From contig JAQYIU010000052.1 of assembly GCA_028721415.1 (NCBI GenBank), positions 1 through 48,277 on the forward strand: a DNA stretch of 48,277 bases, given 5' to 3'. Shown here in pieces: positions 42,358-48,277 of this stretch. A model generated the notes under the pieces. It was not told the origin of the DNA. It made no database searches and saw nothing but the letters and a program-made list of their open reading frames with translations. A program made the translations under genes and the position numbers. Each line of letters starts with the position of its first letter. The stretch's first letter is position 1. Source of the DNA: Lachnospiraceae bacterium (lineage in GTDB: Bacteria > Bacillota > Clostridia > Lachnospirales > Lachnospiraceae).

Positions 42358-44112
42358 TTATTTCGTGCGTTTTGGTGCCAGAGGCATATTCCATGCCGTA
42401 TGGTCGGTATGTAATAATTTATGGGCCATACGAGATAATGGTTTCTCCAGATATTCATCATAAACCCTTTTCACTTCCGGATTGTCATGGGAGAAACGGA
42501 GTTCATTCTTAGAATCCAAAAAATACAGATTTTTGGAACGAATTTCTGCCATCTCCTTGCCTTCGTGAATCGGCTGACCGCCACCGTTGACACATCCGCC
42601 CGGACAGGCCATGACTTCAACAAAGTGATAAAATACCTGACCCTTTCGGATGGCTTCAATTAGTTTGCGGGCATTGCCAAGACCGCTGACTACGGCCACC
42701 TTTACTTCCGTCCCTGCAATGTCGATGGAGGCTTCCCGCCAGCCATCCATACCTCGGATGCCGTGGAAAGCATCCGGATCCGGGTTCTCTCCGGTTGCAA
42801 GATAGTAACAGCTTCGAAGGGCTGCTTCCATCACGCCGCCTGTGGCACCGAAGATGACACCGGCACCGGAACCCTCTCCACATGGGGAGTCAAATTCGCT
42901 TTCCGGCAGGTTGAATACATCGATGTTCAGGGAACGAAGATAATTAATAAATTCACGAGTATTTAATACTACATCCACATCTGGACCGGTTCCGGTAGAA
43001 TCCATGGTTGGAAGTGCACATTCCGCTTTTTTTGCGATGCAAGGCATGATGGAAACGCTGAAAATGTTTTCCGGATCTTCATGAATTTTGTCGGCAAAAT
43101 AATTCTTTATGATGGCACCTTGCATCTGTTGTGGGGATTTGGCGGTGGACAGGCAATCAACCATATCCGGATACTGAGATTTCAGAAAACGAACCCATCC
43201 CGGACAGCAGGAAGTAAACATTGGCCATTTATACTTTTCTTTATGTTTTAAACGTTCCAGAAACTCGCTGCCTTCTTCCATAATGGTCAGATCAGCAGCA
43301 AAAGTGCTGTCAAAGACATAGTCAAATCCCATCATACGAAGAGCACCGGCAAGACGTTTTGGAGAGGCAAATTTCCGGGAAAGGTGGAAAGTTTCTGCCC
43401 AGGCGGAACGAACAGCCGGAGCAACCTGAACGACAGTTGTTTTGCCTTTGGTATTAAGAAATCCATTCTGAGAGAATACAGGACGTTTGTCATCACGGCC
43501 GGTGAGGGCGCCAACCGGACAGTGGGTGATACATTGACCGCAGAGGGCACAATCAGCCTCTTTGATATTTCTTCGGAGAGAGACATCCACGGTGGTACGG
43601 GAACCGGTTTTGGCAATATCCCAGATTTTTAAGGATTGTACTTTATCACAGATCTGAATGCATCGCATACATTTGATACATTTGCTCTCATCCCGAATCA
43701 GAGGGAAATCTGTTGGCCAGTTACTGTGAGTGATGTGCTGTTTATAGGTACCGACGCCAAATTCCAGCTCGCTGGCGATTTTCTGAAGCTGACAATTGCC
43801 GGTCCGTACGCAGGTCGGGCAGAAGCAGTTATGTTGAGACAGGATCATTTTGATATTGATTCGGCGGGCTTCCCTGACTTTTGGGGAATTGGTCAGAATT
43901 TCCATCCCTTCTTTTACGACATTATTGCAGGAGGTTACCAGACGCTCAATGCCTTTTACTTCTACCACGCATACGCGGCAGGCACCAATTTCGTTGATAT
44001 CTTTCAGATAGCAGAGACTTGGAACTGGCATTTTGGCAATTTTGCAGGCTTCCATGATCGTTGTCCCTTCTTCAACGGTAACGGGGATGTTATTAATTGT
44101 TATATTTACCAT
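42358..44112 (-). CDS. hydA: [FeFe]-hydrogenase catalytic subunit
   Basis: A 584-residue iron-only hydrogenase (2H+ + 2e- to H2). Cluster sites in order: 2Fe-2S (C34, C45, C48, C62), His-Cys4Fe cluster (H94, C98, C101, C107), two 4Fe-4S sites (C145/C148/C151/C155 and C188/C191/C194/C198), then the H-cluster motifs TSCCPGW (L1, 300-306), IMPCIAKKAE (L2) and EVMACPGGCVNGGGQP (L3, 499-514). This is the M3 layout of Clostridium CpI. The C-terminus is an ordinary small-subunit-like helix. Its ATG overlaps the upstream gene's stop by 7 bases, and the AAAGGAGG site lies within that gene. It should be a cytosolic partner of the flavoprotein. Maturases HydEFG are not in the window. Confidence 0.95.
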   Translation of the reverse strand: MVNITINNIPVTVEEGTTIMEACKIAKMPVPSLCYLKDINEIGACRVCVVEVKGIERLVTSCNNVVKEGMEILTNSPKVREARRINIKMILSQHNCFCPTCVRTGNCQLQKIASELEFGVGTYKQHITHSNWPTDFPLIRDESKCIKCMRCIQICDKVQSLKIWDIAKTGSRTTVDVSLRRNIKEADCALCGQCITHCPVGALTGRDDKRPVFSQNGFLNTKGKTTVVQVAPAVRSAWAETFHLSRKFASPKRLAGALRMMGFDYVFDSTFAADLTIMEEGSEFLERLKHKEKYKWPMFTSCCPGWVRFLKSQYPDMVDCLSTAKSPQQMQGAIIKNYFADKIHEDPENIFSVSIMPCIAKKAECALPTMDSTGTGPDVDVVLNTREFINYLRSLNIDVFNLPESEFDSPCGEGSGAGVIFGATGGVMEAALRSCYYLATGENPDPDAFHGIRGMDGWREASIDIAGTEVKVAVVSGLGNARKLIEAIRKGQVFYHFVEVMACPGGCVNGGGQPIHEGKEMAEIRSKNLYFLDSKNELRFSHDNPEVKRVYDEYLEKPLSRMAHKLLHTDHTAWNMPLAPKRTK

Positions 44113-45947
44113 TCCTCTACTCGACCTCCTTTAAATACTCCGTAGCCAAAGTGATCACAGCGCAGACAGCGATGTGCCTCCTGGGTGGCTTCTTTGCATG
44201 TCATTCCTTTCTCAACGATCTCAAAATCCTGTTTTCGCTCTGTGGTGTTTCGTTCCATCATGGTGACACGTCCGCAAGGCGATTTGTTTTCTATAATAGG
44301 ATCCGGAACTTCAACGTCACTTTCAATAATATGATTAAATCCAAGATAATTATCAATGTTGGCAGCGGCTACTTTGCCTGCTGCGATGGCACGGATGACA
44401 GTTGCCGGTCCTGTGACACAGTCCCCTCCGGAAAATACACCATCTACATTTGGTATGGAACTGTCATCGGATGCCTGAATACGTCCTCTTTTTACAGGAA
44501 GGCCTGCACGCTCAAAGGATTCTGAAACAATATCCTGTCCGATAGCTATGATGACTACATCACAAGGAATATGGATCGGTTCCTGATCAGAAGAAACAGG
44601 AGACGGACGTCCAGCGCTGATCAGACCGATAATTTTCGGATCAGCAACCATGGCAACAACTTCATTCTTTTTATTTACTTCGATTTCTTTCGGAGCGTGA
44701 AGTTCAAGAATCTCGGCTCCTTCTGCAATTGCTGCTTCAATCTCATCCTCAAGGGCAGTCATATCAGCCTTTCTTCGTCGATATAAAACACTGACATTGC
44801 TAGCCCCCAGGCGGATGGCGGATCGGGTGGCATCCATGGCAACATTTCCACCGCCGACAACGATCACATTTTTTCCAGTGAAATCTGGTTTCTTTCCATC
44901 GCCAATATCACGAAGCATTTGGACAGCGGATACGACACCTTTCGCATCTTCACCAGGAATCCCCAGTTTTTTGTCGGTATGAGCTCCAATGGCTACATAA
45001 ACGGCATCATAATTTTCTTTTAACATTTTAAAGGAAAGTTCATTATCTCCATCTCCAATGGTCGTATTTAATCTCGCTTCCACGCCGGTGGAGAGAATAT
45101 TGGCCACGTCTTCCATGAGTCGTTCTTTTGGCAGACGATAATTTGGAATCCCATAATAAAGCATTCCCCCAAGCTGATTGCGCTGTTCAAATACCGTACA
45201 CTGATGTCCCATCTGCTGGAGATAATAAGCAGCGCTTAAACCGGATGGTCCGCCGCCGATAATGGCTACTTTCTTTCCGGTAGATTCGGAACAGACCGGC
45301 GGTGGAACAATGCCGCAATGATCAGCGGCGTAACGTTTCAATCCGCGGATATTGATGGCGTCATCCACAATATTACGACGACATTTGGTCTCGCATGGAT
45401 GTTCACAGACAAGAGCACAGGCTGTGACAAATGGGTTGTCCTTGCGGATCAGGCGGACAGCGTCACTGTATCGTCCTTCTGCCACAAGAGAGATGTAACC
45501 TGGAATATCTACGCCGGCAGGACAAAGAGTGACACATGGAACCGGCTGCTCCAGATGGAAGGAACAATGTCCCTCGTTGATATGTTCAATAAAATCTTCA
45601 CGGAAACCCTCCAGTCCTTTCAAGACCATGAGACCTGCCTCGTAACCGATGGCACAGTCAGCACTGTTATAGATTACCCTTGCAGTGCGCTCAATCAGTT
45701 CCAGAGTATCCATGGTTGCTTTTCCATCCAGAACGTCTTCCAGGAGTTCTACCAGAATGCCGAGACCGATTCGGCATGGAACGCATTTTCCGCAGGTTTG
45801 AGTATGAAATAGTTTCAAAAAAGAAGCGGTCATATCTACAGGGCATAATCCGGGTGGACTTGCGATGATCCGGCGTTCCAGATCTTTGTAGAGATCATCT
45901 ACAACAGACTGAGCTTTTGTTTTTGTAATAACTTCAAGTCTACTCAT
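44106..45947 (-). CDS. NuoF-type iron-sulfur segment fused to a GltD/NfnB-like flavoprotein
   Basis: A 613-residue fusion. Residues 1-125 match the C-terminal 4Fe-4S domain of NuoF/HydB (C52, C55, C58 and C98 with 40-residue spacing), but the FMN and NADH domains that normally precede it are absent. From about 135 follows an Fer4_20-type segment (CVTLCPAGVDIPGYI; CALVCEHPCETKCRRN). After it come FAD- and NAD(P)-binding domains like those of glutamate synthase small subunit and NfnB (KKVAIIGGGPSGLSAAYYL, about 225-244; then VIVVGGGNVAMDATRSA). A final CLRCDHFG is at the C-terminus. It is the first gene of the operon with hydA and probably passes NAD(P)H electrons to it. Some classified hydrogenases are linked to glutamate-synthase-like partners; this exact fusion I cannot place. 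GGAGG precedes the ATG. Confidence 0.85.
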   Translation of the reverse strand: MSRLEVITKTKAQSVVDDLYKDLERRIIASPPGLCPVDMTASFLKLFHTQTCGKCVPCRIGLGILVELLEDVLDGKATMDTLELIERTARVIYNSADCAIGYEAGLMVLKGLEGFREDFIEHINEGHCSFHLEQPVPCVTLCPAGVDIPGYISLVAEGRYSDAVRLIRKDNPFVTACALVCEHPCETKCRRNIVDDAINIRGLKRYAADHCGIVPPPVCSESTGKKVAIIGGGPSGLSAAYYLQQMGHQCTVFEQRNQLGGMLYYGIPNYRLPKERLMEDVANILSTGVEARLNTTIGDGDNELSFKMLKENYDAVYVAIGAHTDKKLGIPGEDAKGVVSAVQMLRDIGDGKKPDFTGKNVIVVGGGNVAMDATRSAIRLGASNVSVLYRRRKADMTALEDEIEAAIAEGAEILELHAPKEIEVNKKNEVVAMVADPKIIGLISAGRPSPVSSDQEPIHIPCDVVIIAIGQDIVSESFERAGLPVKRGRIQASDDSSIPNVDGVFSGGDCVTGPATVIRAIAAGKVAAANIDNYLGFNHIIESDVEVPDPIIENKSPCGRVTMMERNTTERKQDFEIVEKGMTCKEATQEAHRCLRCDHFGYGVFKGGRVEEW

Positions 45948-46323
45948 TTTTTTCCTCCAAAATATTTTTCAATATAGCTATTGTACCTGTAAAAAAACAA
46001 TATGGATAAATAGTAACATATATGATTTCATTTGAAAAGTAAAAAGTTTAAAAAATAAATAAAAAATTAAAAAAATAATAAAAATACTTGTTGTATTAAT
46101 AAAAAATTCTTATACAAAATAAAATGCTGTACAAATCGATATATTATGATATAAAATATAAATGTATAAATAAATCTTTATACTAATGTGTGATCTTATT
46201 ATTGGCTGTAACAACGAGAAAAGCGTTTGCGTTATTATTCACAAAGAGGTATTATATTGCTAATGATAAGGAATAGATCGTAAACGTCTTTGTTCATTTA
46301 TAAAAAAGAGAGGAGTGAGGAAG
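45948..46323. other. AT-rich intergenic region
   Basis: About 375 bases, with 46030-46170 composed almost wholly of A and T. A TACAAT (minus strand, just upstream of the flavoprotein gene) may be its -10, but no fitting -35 is seen. TATTGT/ACAATA (near 45980-46005) is an imperfect dyad. The plus-strand promoter is listed separately. No small gene or RNA is evident. Confidence 0.5.
46227..46255 (+). promoter_or_regulatory. Promoter of the CpXC gene
   Basis: TTGCGT (46227-46232), 17-bp spacer, TATTAT (46250-46255). Confidence 0.6.
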
Positions 46324-46971
46324 ATGAACAGCGATACGATGACAAAAAGTGAAGTAGAAGAACTGGAGTGTCCGAAATGTGGTCACAGGCATCAATTAAA
46401 AAAATATTCTCTTATTAATGTGACGGAAAAACCGGACATGAAGGAGAAGATTCTGAAGAATCGTATTTTTTATTTTGATTGTGATCACTGTGATCTGGTC
46501 GCTCCCCTTACTTATGACAGCTATTATCTGGACAGCAAAAAGAAGCTTCTGATTCTCCTTTCTCCATCTGTAACACCGGAACTGGAAGAGGAGATGAAGA
46601 ATTGGGAGAACAGAAAAGATTTAACAAAAAGAATTGTGGATAATATCAATGATCTGAAAGAGAAAATTATGATTGCTGATAATCATCTCGATGACAGAGT
46701 CATTGAAATCATTAAAATTCAGTACCTGAGACAACTGGAAAGAGAGTTGGTCAATGATACGTTGATGAATCTTCTTTTTGATTACAGTGATCAGGGCATG
46801 TGTTTTATTGCATTCTTTGAGAAGAAAGGGATCGGAAAGATGCCTCTTTCCATGGAATATTATCATGAGATTGAGAAGAAGTATCTTTCACAGATCAAGT
46901 TTCATTCCAAAGATACATTTATGAAAGTAGATATGGAATGGGCGGGAAATATCCTGTTTAAACGGCATTAA
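46324..46971 (+). CDS. CpXC-domain protein
   Basis: A 215-residue protein with two zinc-knuckle-like pairs: ECPKCGHRH near residue 15 and FDCDHCDLVAPLTYDSYYLD near 50. This is the pattern of the CpXC domain, whose function is unknown. The rest is charged and mostly helical without motifs. AGAGGAG (46309-46315) precedes ATG 46324 by 8 bases; an in-frame GTG at 46315 falls inside the ribosome site. Its 3' end overlaps the convergent gene at 46958 by 14 bases. No enzyme residues are recognised. Confidence 0.75.
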   Translation: MNSDTMTKSEVEELECPKCGHRHQLKKYSLINVTEKPDMKEKILKNRIFYFDCDHCDLVAPLTYDSYYLDSKKKLLILLSPSVTPELEEEMKNWENRKDLTKRIVDNINDLKEKIMIADNHLDDRVIEIIKIQYLRQLERELVNDTLMNLLFDYSDQGMCFIAFFEKKGIGKMPLSMEYYHEIEKKYLSQIKFHSKDTFMKVDMEWAGNILFKRH

Positions 46972-47395
46972 GTTCCCCGAATTCCTGTTGAATCACATCT
47001 TTTACTTTCTGAATTATGATGGGAGTCATCGAAGTGAAAAAGGCATAAAGCTCCGGAATACTGCGTAACTTTACATCAATGGCGGCGTATCTTTCCATTT
47101 GATCAAAAAATACATGGATTCCTGATTGAATGATATGGATGATAAAATCAGAGGAGTAGGTGCGGGCCAGCTGAAGTTTTACTTCCTTTTCTGCTGCGAT
47201 GATTTCCAGATCCAATCTATTCCTGACTGGAAGATCAGGAAGAGTATCTGCCAGCAGAAGAGATTTATAATAACTGAGGCGGATCTGATCTTCTTCTTTG
47301 CCATAATTCTTTGTCACGATAAAATAGCGACAGATTTCAAAATACCCTTCCAGGACTTCCTTTCGCAAATAAGGTAATAATAGATCATCTTGCAT
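46958..47395 (-). CDS. Hypothetical protein (145 residues)
   Basis: Not recognised. It is an all-helical looking soluble protein with few cysteines and no signal peptide. The start ATG has AAGGGGA at a good distance. It overlaps the end of the CpXC gene tail-to-tail and is divergent from the XRE regulator gene 165-170 bases away, so the two may share control. Codon use looks like that of real genes here. Confidence 0.6.
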   Translation of the reverse strand: MQDDLLLPYLRKEVLEGYFEICRYFIVTKNYGKEEDQIRLSYYKSLLLADTLPDLPVRNRLDLEIIAAEKEVKLQLARTYSSDFIIHIIQSGIHVFFDQMERYAAIDVKLRSIPELYAFFTSMTPIIIQKVKDVIQQEFGELNAV

Positions 47396-47484
47396 GTTTT
47401 ATTCCCCTTTCTCATACTGTCTGATGATGTATTATCTGGTCAGAAAAATGTATACGACTATTTCTATAAAGAAATAATACTCCG

Positions 47485-47493
47485 TGTTATAAT
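47485..47493 (+). promoter_or_regulatory. Extended -10 promoter of the XRE gene
   Basis: TGT followed by TATAAT (47488-47493); no good -35. The leader is about 65 nt and includes the dyad below. Confidence 0.5.
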
Positions 47494-47532
47494 AATTTCA
47501 TAGGTTTTATCAGTCCAATTAAGCATAAATTA

Positions 47533-47549
47533 CTGGACATGTTGTCCAG
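47533..47549 (+). promoter_or_regulatory. Dyad overlapping the XRE ribosome site
   Basis: CTGGACATGTTGTCCAG is a perfect 7-3-7 inverted repeat. It ends within the possible ribosome site AGAGGA (47548-47553), so it could be an autoregulatory operator or an RNA hairpin limiting translation. Confidence 0.55.
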
Positions 47550-47559
47550 AGGAAAGGAG

Positions 47560-47928
47560 ATGAACAGAGTGTTTCGTGAAAATATTGGGGAAAATCTGAG
47601 GAGAATTCGAAAAGAAAATAAGGGGATGCGTGTTTCAGAGGTTGTGGATATTATTAATGAAAATGGATACGAATTATCGGTGGATACCTATTATAAGTGG
47701 GAGCGAGGAACCCGAAAGCCTCCTTGTGATGCCATACCTTACATAGCACAGGCACTGGGAATCAGTGAGCATATTATTTTTCATTTACATGAGGAAGATT
47801 GCATGGAAAATGACATGGAGTACCTGGAAGAACTGTTCATTTCCATGGAAGAGAAAGATCAGGATCTGATTGAACATCTCATTTTACGGCTTTACGAAAA
47901 TCGGAAAAGTAGTCTGAAAATTTTTTGA
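47560..47928 (+). CDS. XRE-family helix-turn-helix regulator
   Basis: A 122-residue DNA-binding protein. The N-terminal HTH_3 domain (about 5-65) reads NIGENLRRIRKENKG, then VSEVVDIINENGYELSVDTY and YKWERGTRKPP. The C-terminal 55 residues are acidic and helical (possible dimerisation part). Two starts are plausible: ATG 47560 using AGAGGA six bases upstream, or GTG 47569 using AAAGGAG nine bases upstream; I list the ATG. Targets are unknown; the dyad at 47533 and the divergent gene at 46958-47395 are candidates. Confidence 0.82.
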   Translation: MNRVFRENIGENLRRIRKENKGMRVSEVVDIINENGYELSVDTYYKWERGTRKPPCDAIPYIAQALGISEHIIFHLHEEDCMENDMEYLEELFISMEEKDQDLIEHLILRLYENRKSSLKIF

Positions 47929-47936
47929 TTTTTTCC

Positions 47937-47965
47937 TTGCGCTTATATCAGAGCTATGATATAAT
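47937..47965 (+). promoter_or_regulatory. Promoter of rpmE
   Basis: TTGCGC (47937-47942), 17-bp spacer, TATAAT (47960-47965). Confidence 0.75.
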
Positions 47966-47971
47966 GAGAAA

Positions 47972-48055
47972 GCTGTTTGAAACGATGATAATTGATCCTT
48001 GCATCAATGAGAATTATATTGTAAGGAATTTATATGATTAGAAGAGGTGAAAGAG
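47972..48055 (+). other. rpmE leader with hairpin
   Basis: A leader of about 84 nt contains ATTGAT-CCTTGC-ATCAAT (47991-48008). Autoregulatory leaders are known for L31 genes in Firmicutes; whether this fits that model cannot be judged by eye. Confidence 0.35.
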
Positions 48056-48262
48056 ATGCGTGAAGGAATCCATCCAAAATATTATCAGGCAAAGGTAGTA
48101 TGTAACTGCGGTAACGAGTTCGTTACAGGATCTACGAAAGAAGATATCCATGTAGAAATTTGTTCAAAATGTCATTCATTCTACACTGGACAGCAGAAAG
48201 CTGCAAAAGCCCGTGGACGTATTGATAAGTTCAATCGTAAATATGGCATGACTCAGAATTAA
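48056..48262 (+). CDS. rpmE: 50S ribosomal protein L31, zinc-binding type
   Basis: A 68-residue L31 starting [20 protein letters not shown]. Cysteines C16 and C18 with CSKC further on form the zinc site of the C+ form, as opposed to the zinc-free paralogue induced under zinc limitation. The C-terminus ([13 protein letters not shown]) is typical. ATG 48056 is preceded by AGAGGTG. The gene is complete; the window ends 15 bases later. Confidence 0.96.
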   Translation: MREGIHPKYYQAKVVCNCGNEFVTGSTKEDIHVEICSKCHSFYTGQQKAAKARGRIDKFNRKYGMTQN

Positions 48263-48277
48263 TAACCATATGGTTTT

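Noticed and set aside
43636-44145. Open frame of 169 codons on the plus strand inside hydA
   Set aside because: It is antisense to conserved iron-sulfur domains and has no ribosome site or recognisable protein similarity.
45975-46010. Rex operator before the hydrogenase operon
   Set aside because: TTGT and ACAA are 12 bases apart; the Rex site needs 10, and the inner bases do not fit.

Overview
The window looks like a chromosomal segment of a low-to-mid GC Gram-positive anaerobe, most likely a Lachnospiraceae-type Clostridium. The reasons are strong AGGAGG ribosome sites, sigma-A type promoters, an HPr kinase/WhiA/RapZ cluster, an archaeal-type ProRS, a CpXC protein and an [FeFe]-hydrogenase operon. 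I see no tRNA, rRNA, CRISPR array, transposase or phage gene. It is mostly housekeeping chromosome with scattered gene remnants and structured intergenic repeats. All family calls come from recognising motifs by eye; no database search was run.

Layout. 1-560: two gene remnants (TPM domain; AAA-ATPase-like/PD-(D/E)XK protein) joined at one junction. 618-1718 (-): iron-dependent alcohol dehydrogenase, then a gene-free stretch with several inverted repeats. 2167-7681: rpe, mrp, ftsH, uvrC. 7744-13059: carbon control and cell envelope cluster hprK-glcK, then murB-rapZ-whiA-HPr-like. The HPr-like protein has lost His15 but keeps Ser46, so it looks like a Crh-type regulator. 13130-13939 (-): membrane zinc-ribbon protein. 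14215-18532: substrate-binding protein, histidine kinase, response regulator, second substrate-binding protein, with no transporter. 18785-21647: fruK-fruA with a near-perfect palindromic operator upstream and no fruR. 21990-23579: prfC, followed by a strong promoter that drives only a phosphatase-gene remnant.

24036-27277: a GlgB-like protein that has lost every GH13 catalytic residue, a HIT protein and a flavin reductase-like protein. 27651-30166: murA-metK. 30592-35986: pantothenate/CoA genes panG(DUF2520)-panB-panC-panD-coaBC followed by an RluA pseudouridine synthase. 36152-37588: proS. 37683-39365 (-): phosphoglucomutase. 39595-42313: parvulin, fructose-bisphosphate aldolase, PHP-type histidinol phosphatase. 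42358-45947 (-): flavoprotein-hydA operon. 46324-48262: CpXC protein, an unknown protein, an XRE regulator and rpmE.

How the parts may work together. HprK, the Crh-like protein, glucokinase, fructose PTS, 1-phosphofructokinase, aldolase and phosphoglucomutase point to sugar uptake and its control. The four-gene sensor unit directly upstream of fruKA is the best candidate for an undescribed system: two membrane-anchored sugar-binding proteins of different fold classes may feed one kinase/regulator pair. The hydrogenase operon pairs HydA with an unusual fusion of a NuoF-type iron-sulfur segment and a GltD/NfnB-like flavoprotein. Two copies of a conserved hairpin element (21801-21887, 30188-30293) are the clearest unexplained non-coding structure.
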